Source: Solobacterium sp. (GTDB lineage Bacteria > Bacillota_I > Bacilli_A > Erysipelotrichales > Erysipelotrichaceae). From it: a stretch of DNA of 64,000 bases. The position numbers and the translations under genes are program-made. Position 1 is the first letter of the stretch. Every line of letters begins with the position of its first letter. Below are positions 8,531-17,740 of the stretch, in pieces. The stretch is from assembly GCA_017430925.1 (NCBI GenBank), contig JAFRMA010000071.1:1-64000 (forward strand), given 5' to 3'. The notes beneath the pieces are model-generated. The model did no database searches. It was not told the DNA's origin and was given only the letters and a program-made list of their open reading frames with translations.

Positions 8531-10217
8531 CTTCAATCTCCTCTTCCGGGATCAGTAATTCTATGCGGGCTCCGCCCTCAGGTTTATTCATCAATCTCAG
8601 CAGATCATTACGTTGATAAATCAGGTTCATACTGTAATGAACATTTGTTAAACCAAGATGTTCCTTGGTGTACAGGTCATCCATGTCCGCAAGTTTTTCC
8701 AAAGCTTCCGGGCTGAATCCGGGTCCGTTATCTTCTTCGATAAGACGGATTCCCTTGAAGCCTTCTTCTTCGTATGGTTCTCCGGTAATTTTCACATACA
8801 TCGTGTCCACCAAAGTCATCGCATGCTTAAAGGAATTCTCCACCAGGGAGAACAACGTCAGATACGGGATCTTTTCCTCAAGAACTTCCGGGGAACAGTT
8901 ATAGGTGATCTCTATACTGTTCGGGAAACGGATCTTCTGCATGTTCACGTAGTTATCGATATGCCTGAGTTCATCCTTGACCGTAGTCCAGTCTCCGGCA
9001 TTATGCAGCATATATCTCGTAAAAGACGCAAACGATGAGATATACTTTCTTATCTCCTCCGGCTTGGAGGTATAGGTCATGTTGGATATCGTTGTTATAC
9101 CGTTGAGGAACGTATGGGGACGCATCTGTGCCCTGAGCATCTTCAGACGATTCTGTTCTCTCTTGATCTTCAGGTCATAGGATTCAATCGTCAGTTTCTC
9201 AATCTTGCCTGACATATCGTTGAAACTATGAAACAGTTCCTCAAATTCCGAGCTTCCGGATTCACCGGGGGCGAGCTGGTAATCAAAGTTGCCCTTCGCT
9301 ACTTCCTGGTTGGCGTCCACGAGTTTCCGGATAGGTTTACGTACTTTCTGGTTCAGATAATACATCAGTACAAAGACCAGGATCACGCAGATCGCGGAGT
9401 CCAGGATCATGAAGATCGATGCGATCCGCAGCGGCATTCCCGCTCCCTTCGGTCTGGAAACAAGAATGGCTGACGCATTGGCTGAATTCTGTTCATCTGC
9501 TGTTATCGCATATCCGTTCTGAAAACTGCTGCCTTCGGCAACCGCGTCCGCATAATCTTTCTGGCCGGGATCTCCCTGACACAGAATCGTAGAGGAATCA
9601 TTGCGGATAAAAAGTGATATTTGTTCATCATCATCGATCCAGGTGGGATCCATGGAATAATTGCGGCAGTCACTGACCGCTCCGACAATATATTTACCCA
9701 TGGATAAGGCCTTATAGTAGTACCCGTGCTCCAGGATCTCCAGGACATCCCAGGTCTTGTTGTTCAGCGAAGAATGATGTTCAAGACAGTGCTGTTTCAT
9801 AAACAACTTGAGATTGTAGTTTACGGACTGCACCAGCGCGCTGTTATGATAATACAAATACAGATCACTCTCGGTATCCAGCAGAAACAACACGGTTGTA
9901 TCCTGCGATGCCAACACCTTGTAGTTCATCGCATCCTGCAGCTCATTCTTGATCGTATAGTCCATCTCCGGTGAACCGGGACGCACTTCTGTTTTCTTAT
10001 ACAAGGTGGCCGCAAGATCATATAGATGTTCGTAGATATTGTCCAGACGCCGGTCAATATCGGAAGTCCAGCGGGCTGAAAGATTCTCATTGGCATTGAG
10101 GATCGTCTGCATATAAAACGAGTTATATGTCAGGGTGGTCACAACAAAAAACAGGATCGAAGTAATGAGGATACTTACAGTAAGAATAATTGTCTTCCTG
10201 ATCAGTGATTGTTTCAT
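8511..10217 (-). CDS. YesM-type sensor histidine kinase
   Basis: A 568-residue membrane kinase. An N-terminal transmembrane helix is followed by an extracytoplasmic sensor of about 250 residues, a second helix near 270-295, a HAMP linker, a His-kinase domain and a HATPase domain with N-box VENSFKHA, G1 DNGPGF and G2 HLGLTNV. The phosphorylatable His lies in RPHTFLNG; relatives usually read NPHFLYNT, so residues around the His differ. It is encoded first, directly ahead of the overlapping regulator gene. Its presumed signal is an extracellular sugar or a solute-loaded binding protein. Confidence 0.92.
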   Translation of the reverse strand: MKQSLIRKTIILTVSILITSILFFVVTTLTYNSFYMQTILNANENLSARWTSDIDRRLDNIYEHLYDLAATLYKKTEVRPGSPEMDYTIKNELQDAMNYKVLASQDTTVLFLLDTESDLYLYYHNSALVQSVNYNLKLFMKQHCLEHHSSLNNKTWDVLEILEHGYYYKALSMGKYIVGAVSDCRNYSMDPTWIDDDEQISLFIRNDSSTILCQGDPGQKDYADAVAEGSSFQNGYAITADEQNSANASAILVSRPKGAGMPLRIASIFMILDSAICVILVFVLMYYLNQKVRKPIRKLVDANQEVAKGNFDYQLAPGESGSSEFEELFHSFNDMSGKIEKLTIESYDLKIKREQNRLKMLRAQMRPHTFLNGITTISNMTYTSKPEEIRKYISSFASFTRYMLHNAGDWTTVKDELRHIDNYVNMQKIRFPNSIEITYNCSPEVLEEKIPYLTLFSLVENSFKHAMTLVDTMYVKITGEPYEEEGFKGIRLIEEDNGPGFSPEALEKLADMDDLYTKEHLGLTNVHYSMNLIYQRNDLLRLMNKPEGGARIELLIPEEEIEDETAGM

Positions 10218-10227
10218 GTTAACTCTA

Positions 10228-10233
10228 ATTATA
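10228..10233 (-). promoter_or_regulatory. Candidate -10 box of the kinase/ABC operon
   Basis: A perfect TATAAT on the minus strand ends ten bases before the kinase ATG. A normal start point would leave only about four untranslated bases, and no good -35 box is seen. Readthrough from the lipoprotein gene is an alternative source of transcript. Confidence 0.35.
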
Positions 10234-10250
10234 CCCGGTATTCTGTCTCA

Positions 10251-10276
10251 AAGAAAACGGATAAGTAATTATCCGT
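10251..10276 (-). terminator. Terminator after the solute-binding lipoprotein gene
   Basis: On the minus strand a perfect 8-bp stem (ACGGATAA with TTATCCGT, four-base loop) is followed by TTTCTTT. It lies between the lipoprotein stop and the kinase gene. It probably lowers expression of the downstream operon relative to the binding protein, a common arrangement for ABC systems. Confidence 0.75.
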
Positions 10277-10305
10277 CTTCTTTGATTAAATTGTCTGTTT
10301 AAAGT

Positions 10306-11796
10306 TTAGCCGTTGGTCTTGTACCATTCATCGGCCTGTGTCTGGAAGTCCTGTACGATCTTGTCAATACCGGCATCCTTCAGAGCCTTGATGAATTCAG
10401 GATACTTGACTTCCGGATCAACGTCACCGTACATCAGAACGTCAGAGTACTGTTCTACAACGTTGGAAACAGCAGTGATTTCGTTCATGACATTTACGGT
10501 TGTCGGTGTAAAGCCATACAGAGGCGGGCACCATGCAGTTTCCATCAGTTTCTTACCGTAGACACGGTCAGATCCGCTTTCGTCATCAGTTTCATATTCC
10601 AGACCCTGGAAACCGTTACCGATCATACCGCAGGAGTAAATGCAGTTATACGGTACAGAGTTGAAGTCCAGTCCTTCCGGATAGTTAACCTTTGTATGAT
10701 CTGCGTTCCAGACATAGTCCTGACCTTCCGCACCATAGATCAATGTATCCCATACGAATTCATCCGTATAGAGCAGGTTGATGAAGCGTGCAGCTGCAGC
10801 CGGATCCTTGCAGGAATGAGAGATACCGATACCTAATGTATCTGTAGCGAGGTCATCAATACCGATGTTTACAGCACCGAATGTAGCACCGTAAGTATTG
10901 GTTCTGGTGAACATGCTGGCAATGCCTTCTGTATCTGCAGAGTGACCCATGATGACACCCTTGGAAGAACCACCCATGACAACCGCGTCATGGCTCAGAG
11001 TATTGGCAGAACCTTCCGGATCCGCATAACCCTTCTGACGGAATTCGTATGCTTTATATACAGCATTCTTGAACGCATCGGTTTCATAGTAGTCATACAG
11101 CTTGGTGTCGCTGCCGACAGTCGCGGTATATGTACCTACCTGGGATGTATGTGTCTTCAGGTTGTACAGACGGTTGAACTGATCACAGTAGACCAGGAAG
11201 TGTTCGTTCGGATAAACTTCCTTGAGTTCCGCAAGAACATCACCTAAGGAATCAATATCCTTAGCCTGGGTTACATCAACACCTGATGCGTCTACCAGTT
11301 CCTTGTTGTAAATGAACTTCCAGTCAAGAACTGTACCGAAGTAACGAGGAATCATGTAGGTATGACCGGACATCTTACCGGAACCGATGATATTGCCGAT
11401 CAGATCTACTGTCGGTTTAAGTTCATTGTCCAGATAATCATCCAGAGGAATGATGTAGCCCTGGTTTACCCAGTCCGCCATGGAGAAGACCTGTACGAGG
11501 TCAGGTGATTCGTCACCGCCGCTCGCCAGTTCCATCGGAATCTTCTGGAAGTAGTCACCGATCGCTGTAATTACCAGGTGGATCTTGTAACCTTCTTCAT
11601 GAAGAGTGTTCTTGAGGTAGTCGTTGATGACATCTTCGACCTTCTGTGTAGCGTCCAGAGACGGTACGATGAAGAGCGTAGACATATCCAGTGTGATAAT
11701 GGATGGTTCATGCGCCTCTTCTTTCGGTTTGCTTCCGCAGCCTACCATGGAAACAACAAGAAGAAGAGACAACAGTATGGAATTAAGCTTTTTCAT
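10306..11796 (-). CDS. Extracellular solute-binding lipoprotein (LplA-like)
   Basis: A 496-residue substrate-binding protein for the LplB/YtcP permeases. A lipoprotein signal peptide with lipobox SMVGC places the lipidated Cys at residue 20, so the mature protein is tethered outside the membrane. Family-1 features follow: a central RYFGTVLDWKFIYNKE segment and a C-terminal QADEWYK helix. GGGAGG precedes the ATG. The gene is separated from the rest of the operon by its own terminator, fitting higher expression. The ligand is unknown; the linked deacetylase and serine hydrolase suggest an acylated oligosaccharide. Confidence 0.94.
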   Translation of the reverse strand: MKKLNSILLSLLLVVSMVGCGSKPKEEAHEPSIITLDMSTLFIVPSLDATQKVEDVINDYLKNTLHEEGYKIHLVITAIGDYFQKIPMELASGGDESPDLVQVFSMADWVNQGYIIPLDDYLDNELKPTVDLIGNIIGSGKMSGHTYMIPRYFGTVLDWKFIYNKELVDASGVDVTQAKDIDSLGDVLAELKEVYPNEHFLVYCDQFNRLYNLKTHTSQVGTYTATVGSDTKLYDYYETDAFKNAVYKAYEFRQKGYADPEGSANTLSHDAVVMGGSSKGVIMGHSADTEGIASMFTRTNTYGATFGAVNIGIDDLATDTLGIGISHSCKDPAAAARFINLLYTDEFVWDTLIYGAEGQDYVWNADHTKVNYPEGLDFNSVPYNCIYSCGMIGNGFQGLEYETDDESGSDRVYGKKLMETAWCPPLYGFTPTTVNVMNEITAVSNVVEQYSDVLMYGDVDPEVKYPEFIKALKDAGIDKIVQDFQTQADEWYKTNG

Positions 11797-11828
11797 TAAG
11801 AGCCTCCCTTGTTAGTTAAGCCCATTTA

Positions 11829-11877
11829 AACATATCCCCATGTTGATTTCTTTCAAAAAAAATCACAGCGATTTCAA
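11829..11877 (-). promoter_or_regulatory. Candidate promoter and cre-like site of the lipoprotein gene
   Basis: On the minus strand TTGAAA, a 16-base spacer and TATGTT form a moderate sigma-A-like promoter (11829-11856). Just upstream, TTGAAATCGCTGTGAT (11862-11877) differs at one defined base from the CcpA operator consensus WTGNAANCGNWNNCAW. Catabolite control would suit a sugar-binding protein. Both calls are by eye. Confidence 0.35.
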
Positions 11878-12001
11878 AATTAAATTCACACGTTATTCAC
11901 AAAGGGCAGAAATCATTAAACTCAAAAATGAATGACACTTTTTTGATATTCCCGGAATATTTCTTTTTTTAAAATTGTAATCAATAAAGGAGAGTTTTAT
12001 C

Positions 12002-12811
12002 ATGTCTGTACTACATGTACGTTTCCGTTCCGAAGCTCTGGCAGGCAACGGAGAATTTTATCTTCATCTTCCGGATAAGGAGATTCCCTTCTTTCTCAAG
12101 GGTAATCCTTACTACGAACGTCCGGTGAAGACGCTCATCCTTCTTCACGGATACAGCGGTGATGCCACGGACTGGCTGTATAATTCAGCTGCTGCGGATT
12201 TTGCGATGAAATACAATCTTGCGGTGGTCATGCCCAGCGGTACGAACGGCTTCTATGTGGATAAGAAAGCGACCGGTCATCATTATGCCCAGTTTATCGG
12301 CAGAGATCTGATCAAGTATCTGCAGGATACATTCCATCTGGCAATGACAAAGGAAGATACGCTCATCGGAGGATTATCCATGGGTGGTTTCGGAGCCCTG
12401 CATACCGGTTTGATGTTCCCGGAGAAATTCGGAGGAATCATGGCTTTATCTTCAGCGTTAATTATCTATCACCTGAAAGACATGAAACCGAAAATGGCAG
12501 ACCCGGTCATGGCGAACTACGAATACTACGTGGATACGTTCGGAGATCTCTCCAAAGCAGAAAAGAGCGATCATAACCCGGAAGTACTCTTCCGCCGGAA
12601 CAAGCGTAAAGGAATCCAGAATCCGCCGATATACATGGCCTGCGGAAGTGAAGATTTCCTGCTTGACGTCAATCACCGGATGAGAGATTTCCTGAAGAAA
12701 CAGAAAGCGGTATTTACGTATTCCGAAGGTCCCGGTATTCATGACTGGAACTTCTGGACCCCACATGCGTACGAAGGTATTGAATACTTATTATCAATAA
12801 TGGAGGAATAG
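12002..12811 (+). CDS. Alpha/beta hydrolase, esterase D-like (PF00756 family)
   Basis: A 269-residue serine esterase of the esterase D/acetylxylan esterase group. The nucleophile elbow GLSMGGFG puts the catalytic Ser at residue 126; the acidic residue is probably the Asp of CGSEDFLLD and the His that of GIHDWNFW near the end. There is no signal peptide, so it is probably cytoplasmic. AAAGGAGAG lies upstream of the ATG. It heads a plus-strand operon divergent from the ABC lipoprotein gene, and the next gene starts three bases later. Likely job: release of acyl groups from imported sugars. The exact ester is unknown. Confidence 0.9.
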   Translation: MSVLHVRFRSEALAGNGEFYLHLPDKEIPFFLKGNPYYERPVKTLILLHGYSGDATDWLYNSAAADFAMKYNLAVVMPSGTNGFYVDKKATGHHYAQFIGRDLIKYLQDTFHLAMTKEDTLIGGLSMGGFGALHTGLMFPEKFGGIMALSSALIIYHLKDMKPKMADPVMANYEYYVDTFGDLSKAEKSDHNPEVLFRRNKRKGIQNPPIYMACGSEDFLLDVNHRMRDFLKKQKAVFTYSEGPGIHDWNFWTPHAYEGIEYLLSIMEE

Positions 12812-12814
12812 ATT

Positions 12815-14413
12815 ATGACAGATTTCGAACAGGCAAAAGTACAGGTCAAACAGGGCTGGCTTCAGGGTTACACCGAGGAAGGTGTAAAGATCTTTAAGGG
12901 TATCCCCTACGCGGCACCGCCGGTAGGTGCTTTACGTTTCCGTCATCCGCAGGATCCGGAACGCTGGAGAGGTGTGCGTAAGGCAACACAATACAGCGCG
13001 GCGGCGATCCAGCACGTGATGGAGATTGCGGATATGCCTGCCAACGTACATGGTGTACCGCAGTTCATGGCTCCTTCCCAGTATGAAGAAGATTGTCTTT
13101 ATTTGAATGTCTGGACACCCGCAAAAACTGCAGAGGATAAGCTCCCGGTATTTATCTGGATCCACGGCGGAGGTATGGTTGCGGGAAGCGGATGTGAGGT
13201 TGTATGCGACGGTATCGGCTTCGCAAAACGCAAGGATATCGTTGTCGTGACGATCAACTATCGTCTGGGATTCTTCGGCTTCTTTGCGCATCCGGAACTG
13301 ACTGCGGAAGCAGGCGGCACAAGCGGAAACTACGCGCTCTACGATATGCGTAAGGCATGTCTGTGGGTCAAAGAGAATATCGCGAAATTTGGCGGTGATC
13401 CGGATCGTATTACCGTTGCCGGGCAGTCCGGAGGCGCAGCCGGCACAGGTGCTCTGCACGCTTCTCCTCTGATGAAAGGTGTCATTCAGAGAGTATCCAT
13501 CGAAAGCGGACCGATCTACTGGGGATTCATGCAGCCGGGACCACGCAAAAAGATGGAAGATCTCGGTGTGGAATATATGAACTTTATCGGATGTAAATCT
13601 CTTGAGGAACTGCGCCGTAAAGACGCATGGGAACTCTTTGACCAGTATGAAGCGTTCCAGAAGTCCAAGGGAATCGGTCCGATGGGCTTTGGTTTCTCCT
13701 TCTGCATTGACGGAGAGTTCCTGCCGAAACCGTATTCCGAAATCATGGATAACGGTGAATTCAACGACTTTGATGTACTGATGGGTTCCTGCGCGCAGGA
13801 ATTCCCGGCAGTCAGAGCCAGCGAATACTCCGTGGAGAAGTTCCATGAATATCTGGAAGAAGCTTTCCCGGACAATGTGGAAAACATGAAGCGCTGGTAT
13901 CCGGCAGAAAACGGCATTGAAGCAGCGAAACAAGTATCCACGATTGCCAGTGATATCATGCTGCTGGGAAGCGCCAAACTCGGTGAACTCTGCCATGCGA
14001 ACGGAAAGAATGCCTATATCTGGCTGATGTCCAAAGAGAATGAAACCGAAAGAGGTCATAACGATGGTTCTCCGCACTGCGCGGAAATGCCGTATGTCTT
14101 CGGCAGAGTGGATCACGGAGAACGCAATCCGTTCTTCCCGTATCACTGGGTAGGCGCGGACTATGACTTCATGGAGCTCATTCAGGGCTACTGGTATAAC
14201 TTTGCGGCAACCGGTGATCCCAACGGGGAAAACCGTCCTTACTGGAAGAAATACGAAGACAAGTTCGATATCATCAACCTGAATAACCATTCGGATATGA
14301 TGCCGGAAGCACAGCAGGAGAAGTACCATTACTTCTACGAGAAACTCCAGAATAATAACTTTGTTGTATCCCTCTTCGGTCCCGCAAAATTCACACCGAA
14401 GAAAGAAGACTGA
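12815..14413 (+). CDS. Carboxylesterase, type B
   Basis: A 532-residue cholinesterase-fold carboxylesterase. The oxyanion-hole HGGG motif is present (WIHGGGMVAGSG) and the nucleophile sits in GQSGGAAG at Ser205. The catalytic His is probably in the GHNDGSPHCAEMPYVFG segment, where these enzymes carry it. Length is normal for bacterial members, and there is no signal peptide. It sits three bases behind the esterase gene and one base ahead of the DUF3237 gene, so the set is surely co-transcribed. A second type B carboxylesterase lies at 21280-22689. Substrates of such enzymes are broad and cannot be named here. Confidence 0.93.
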   Translation: MTDFEQAKVQVKQGWLQGYTEEGVKIFKGIPYAAPPVGALRFRHPQDPERWRGVRKATQYSAAAIQHVMEIADMPANVHGVPQFMAPSQYEEDCLYLNVWTPAKTAEDKLPVFIWIHGGGMVAGSGCEVVCDGIGFAKRKDIVVVTINYRLGFFGFFAHPELTAEAGGTSGNYALYDMRKACLWVKENIAKFGGDPDRITVAGQSGGAAGTGALHASPLMKGVIQRVSIESGPIYWGFMQPGPRKKMEDLGVEYMNFIGCKSLEELRRKDAWELFDQYEAFQKSKGIGPMGFGFSFCIDGEFLPKPYSEIMDNGEFNDFDVLMGSCAQEFPAVRASEYSVEKFHEYLEEAFPDNVENMKRWYPAENGIEAAKQVSTIASDIMLLGSAKLGELCHANGKNAYIWLMSKENETERGHNDGSPHCAEMPYVFGRVDHGERNPFFPYHWVGADYDFMELIQGYWYNFAATGDPNGENRPYWKKYEDKFDIINLNNHSDMMPEAQQEKYHYFYEKLQNNNFVVSLFGPAKFTPKKED

Positions 14414-14414
14414 T

Positions 14415-14828
14415 ATGAAGGATGAACCTGTCCTGGAGATCCGGATCGATATTGACAGACCCGGTCTGCGCATGGAAACCGAACGCGGAGAAGTATCCAT
14501 GATTCCCTTCTCCGGAGCAGCAGACTCAGATCTCTTTCACGGGATCGTTGAACCATGGGGTGTGGATACGCAGATATTAAATCATGCAGGTGTACGTCAT
14601 ATGTCTGCGCGGTATGTACTTACCGGGAAAGACAAAGACGGACAGGAATGCCACATCTACATCGAAAATAACGGATACCTGCCGAATGTCCCTTCCAAGG
14701 TCTTCAAGACTGTCCCGACATTTTATACCGACAGTAAGCTTCTGGCTCCGTATCTGCACTATGACCATTTCTACGGGATCGGCAGTGTGGAAGACGGACA
14801 GCTTTGGATACGATTCTACGAAGTCTGA
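14415..14828 (+). CDS. DUF3237-like protein
   Basis: A 137-residue soluble protein. The segment DLFHGIVEPWGVDTQ and the C-terminal HYDHFYGIGSVEDGQL resemble the small beta-barrel family DUF3237, whose function is unknown. I start it at MKDEPVL, one base after the carboxylesterase stop, because the longer frame lies inside that gene. Translation is probably coupled. It shares the operon with two esterases and precedes a Nif3-like gene, so a role in the same acyl-sugar route is likely. The family assignment is by motif memory only. Confidence 0.65.
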   Translation: MKDEPVLEIRIDIDRPGLRMETERGEVSMIPFSGAADSDLFHGIVEPWGVDTQILNHAGVRHMSARYVLTGKDKDGQECHIYIENNGYLPNVPSKVFKTVPTFYTDSKLLAPYLHYDHFYGIGSVEDGQLWIRFYEV

Positions 14829-14845
14829 CGATCATACAATAATGA

Positions 14846-14882
14846 AAAGACCAGATCCTGTACCCAGTGTCATCTGGTCTTT
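14846..14882 (+). terminator. Hairpin between the DUF3237 and Nif3-like genes
   Basis: An 11-bp perfect stem (AAAGACCAGAT with ATCTGGTCTTT) encloses a 15-base loop. Only a short T stretch follows, so it may attenuate transcription or protect the transcript end rather than stop everything. Confidence 0.55.
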
Positions 14883-14913
14883 GTTTGAAAACATAAGTAA
14901 AGGAGAAACAACT

Positions 14914-15726
14914 ATGACGATCCAAGAAATACTCGACAAGATCCTGGCTTATCATCCTGATCTCGGAGATAACCGTACATGCGATGTTGTCGTAGGCGCA
15001 GATCCGGACCGGGAATGCACAGGTATCCTGATTTCCATCGCCCCGACTGTTCCGGTCATACGGAAAGCTATTGAAACCGGTGCAAACTTCATCTTTGTGC
15101 ATGAGCCAACGTTCTGGAGCGGTTATGACGATGAATGTGAATGGCTGGAAGGAAATGATGTATATGAAGAGAAACTTAGTCTTCTCTTAAATAACGGGAT
15201 CACTGTTTACCGCGATCATGACCACATGCATGCGCACAGACCGGACGGGATCTTCCATTACATGCTGAAACACCTGGGCTGGCTGGAATACATGAAACCG
15301 GAAGCCAGAGGTTTTGAAATCGTTCTGCCGCCTACACGTTTGGGAGACCTCATTGCTCATGTGAAGGAACGCATGGGTCTTGAATATATCCGCTATATCG
15401 GCAACCCGGATGTGGTTGTCTCCACCATCGGATTCTGCGGACATCTCTTACCGGGTCCGGACAGCAACTGGTCCAATAACGCCCAGGTGGCAGCCAGCTG
15501 GAAATACGATGTCGTCATTCCGGGAGAAACCGTCGACTGGACCTTGCCGCTCTACATCCGTGACGCGGCGGATCTCGGAAGAGCCAAAGCCATGATCGTA
15601 CCAGGTCACTTCGTCTCGGAAGAAGCCGGTATGCGTCTGGCCGAGGAATGGCTGAGACCGGTCATCGGTGATGATGATTTGCCGATCACCTTCTTTGCAG
15701 CAGGTGATATGTGGAAATACGCCTGA
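14914..15726 (+). CDS. Nif3-like dinuclear metal-centre protein (paralog 1)
   Basis: A 270-residue member of the Nif3/GTP cyclohydrolase I type 2-like fold. The family's early metal-ligand segment appears as FVHEPTFW (His63), a His-rich stretch DHDHMHAHRPD follows, and the C-terminal ligands are in PGHFVSEEAG. The start MTIQEIL has AAAGGAG nine bases upstream; an in-frame extension of 110 residues upstream is noise through the hairpin. The biochemical role of the family is unresolved. A close paralog lies at 26363-27232, also beside esterases, which suggests a metal-dependent hydrolase in the same pathway. Confidence 0.8.
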   Translation: MTIQEILDKILAYHPDLGDNRTCDVVVGADPDRECTGILISIAPTVPVIRKAIETGANFIFVHEPTFWSGYDDECEWLEGNDVYEEKLSLLLNNGITVYRDHDHMHAHRPDGIFHYMLKHLGWLEYMKPEARGFEIVLPPTRLGDLIAHVKERMGLEYIRYIGNPDVVVSTIGFCGHLLPGPDSNWSNNAQVAASWKYDVVIPGETVDWTLPLYIRDAADLGRAKAMIVPGHFVSEEAGMRLAEEWLRPVIGDDDLPITFFAAGDMWKYA

Positions 15727-15758
15727 TCTATACCAAGGTATCTTCAGTAAATCATCAG

Positions 15759-15787
15759 GACAGATGGTTGTTCCGTCTGTCTTTTTC
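15759..15787 (+). terminator. Rho-independent terminator of the esterase/Nif3 operon
   Basis: A 9-bp stem (GACAGATGG with CCGTCTGTC, one G-T pair), a five-base loop and five T make a textbook terminator 32 bases after the Nif3-like stop. Confidence 0.88.
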
Positions 15788-15887
15788 TTGTTCAGAATTC
15801 ATTTTCAAAAATCTTCTGCTCCTATTCAAATGTAAAGATTCCCTCCCTTCCCTACAATGGATTTAAAGAAGCGAAAAGGAGGACACT

Positions 15888-17570
15888 ATGTCTGCACTAA
15901 GAACTGTCATTACCACAGAAACCAAGACCGGCGGATATCTCACCTCTCTCTTGATCGATCAGAATGAAGTCCTGGTATACCAGCCGAAGGATCTCATGGA
16001 GTCTGACATCATCAACCACGGGTATTCCGCACCGTTATTGTTAGTATTCGGTGAAGGGAGATTCACCGGACAGGAAGCAGTCAGTTATGCCGAAGAGACA
16101 AAACTTGCGCAGATTGCGCAGGAAAACGGAGGGACAGTGATCTTTGTCAATCCGAAGGATACCTGGGATACCGAAGAAGAAGGTGTCTATGAACGTGTAT
16201 TATCCAAGGCGAGAGTAAGTCAGTGGGGATTCTCCCACGGGATTCTCTACGATGAAAAGATCCCGCACAACCGCTTTGAGGAAATGGCGATGAAACGTCC
16301 GGGATTTGATCCGGTTCCGGAATATTTCATCTTTGGTTCTCCGGTTGCGACCTATGTGTATACCAAAGGTGCCGGAGCAGATTACTTTGCGCGTTATTAT
16401 CTGAAGGAAGTCAAGGGACAGAATGCCATGGGTGATCTGGGGTTTGCGGATATCACCATGACAGCAGTCACTCTGGAGAATCTCTCTGTACTGCCGGAGG
16501 TTACCTGTAAGGACGTATCCATCGTTTCCGTGAATAACAGCGAAGAGATCAACCGTGTGCTGCTCGCTTCGGATAACCGTACAGCGGTATGTGATACGCT
16601 GGATGTTGTGGCGCAGTATGACGCATATATCGGCGATTATAAGCGCTGGGCAGGAAAGATACGCAAATCCGTAAATTACCGCAAGGAAGGCATCATTATG
16701 CGTCCGCAGAGAATGTTTGTACAGACTTCACCAGACAACGTGGCGCCAAAAGTAACACGTCCGGAACATGAGGTTGGTTATGTGCTCTTCTACGGAAAAG
16801 ATCTGGACCTGCATGATCCGGAACATCCGGTTCCCCTGCTGTTGTGCTTCCATGGCGGCGGAGATACAGCGATTGCGACGGCGATCATCGGGCAGTGGCC
16901 GGAAATTGCCAGAGAAAACGGATTTATCCTCTGTGCTGTGGAAATGCACCTGGAAGTTACAGCTACAGAGACCTTGGAAATCGTCCGCAAACTTGAATCA
17001 GAATACGCCATCGACAAAAGCCGCATCTATGTGACCGGTTTCTCCATGGGCGGAATCAAGTCCTGGGATTTCTGTCAGGAATATCCGGAGGTCATTGCTG
17101 CGGCAGCACCGATGGATGCGACGGTGGATGTCGGAGAGAACACGCAGTTTACCAAAGCCTGGAAAGTAAATCAGGATATCCTTGTGCCGGTCTTCTACAA
17201 CGGAGGAGAAGAATCCCCTCTGGCAGAAACCGCTTATCAGGAAGGGAAATGCATGAACCGCTTCCGATATACCTTCAAGATCAACTGTGTAGTCAAACCA
17301 TACGACTGCAGGTTTGAGGAAAGAGACCAGTGGGAAGATAAATTCTACGGTGTATCCGGAGATATCACGGAAGTTCTGCATGATCCGGATTTCCCGATGA
17401 GTGAAACAACCGTACGCTATTACCGCAGCGATGATGGCAACATTTATACCGCCTTCTGTTCCATCAGCAATCATAAACACGAGATCCGTCCGTTCACCTG
17501 CCGTCTTGCGTGGAACTTCCTGAAACAGTTCCGCAGGAATGAACAGGGAGAGATCGAAATCACCGCATAA
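15888..17570 (+). CDS. Two-part esterase with C-terminal alpha/beta hydrolase domain
   Basis: A 560-residue protein. The C-terminal half is an alpha/beta hydrolase like the feruloyl esterase/polyhydroxybutyrate depolymerase group: an oxyanion segment CFHGGGD near 325, nucleophile GFSMGG with Ser386 and a late His in ISNHKHEIRP. The N-terminal 250 residues contain a second region (FTGQEAV, then FIFGSPVATYVY) that looks like another degenerate hydrolase-type lobe, which I cannot place. There is no signal peptide. It has its own GGAGG site and is flanked by terminators, so it is a single-gene unit. The substrate ester is unknown. Confidence 0.8.
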   Translation: MSALRTVITTETKTGGYLTSLLIDQNEVLVYQPKDLMESDIINHGYSAPLLLVFGEGRFTGQEAVSYAEETKLAQIAQENGGTVIFVNPKDTWDTEEEGVYERVLSKARVSQWGFSHGILYDEKIPHNRFEEMAMKRPGFDPVPEYFIFGSPVATYVYTKGAGADYFARYYLKEVKGQNAMGDLGFADITMTAVTLENLSVLPEVTCKDVSIVSVNNSEEINRVLLASDNRTAVCDTLDVVAQYDAYIGDYKRWAGKIRKSVNYRKEGIIMRPQRMFVQTSPDNVAPKVTRPEHEVGYVLFYGKDLDLHDPEHPVPLLLCFHGGGDTAIATAIIGQWPEIARENGFILCAVEMHLEVTATETLEIVRKLESEYAIDKSRIYVTGFSMGGIKSWDFCQEYPEVIAAAAPMDATVDVGENTQFTKAWKVNQDILVPVFYNGGEESPLAETAYQEGKCMNRFRYTFKINCVVKPYDCRFEERDQWEDKFYGVSGDITEVLHDPDFPMSETTVRYYRSDDGNIYTAFCSISNHKHEIRPFTCRLAWNFLKQFRRNEQGEIEITA

Positions 17571-17594
17571 TAATAAACAAACAGTTCTGACAAA

Positions 17595-17630
17595 GGTGCT
17601 GTACCTCCCAGGAGATACAGCATCTTTTTT
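17595..17630 (+). terminator. Rho-independent terminator of the 560-residue esterase gene
   Basis: The GGTGCTGTA/TACAGCATC stem, with one G-T pair and further inner pairing, is followed by six T, 24 bases after the stop codon. Confidence 0.88.
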
Positions 17631-17657
17631 CTTCCACATGACCACATCGTATATATG

Positions 17658-17716
17658 TTCACTTAAAGTTCACACAACATTCAAGTGCACTTCATGTTAT
17701 CTGATTAGACTATATA
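17658..17716 (+). promoter_or_regulatory. Four 11-bp-spaced TTCA repeats (Pho-box-like) plus -10 of the VTC operon
   Basis: TTCACT, TTCACA, TTCAAG and TTCATG begin at 17658, 17669, 17680 and 17691, exactly 11 bp apart. Tandem hexamers on an 11-bp period are the hallmark of PhoB/PhoP (OmpR-type) binding sites. The last repeat takes the -35 place ahead of TATATA at 17711. Phosphate-responsive control of a polyphosphate-polymerase-like gene would make sense, but which regulator binds is inferred. Confidence 0.6.
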
Positions 17717-17740
17717 AGTCAACTTGAAAGGAGGTGCGGA

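Noticed and set aside
12932-14500. A 522-codon open frame on the minus strand
   Set aside because: It is the antisense shadow of the type B carboxylesterase and has low-grade composition.
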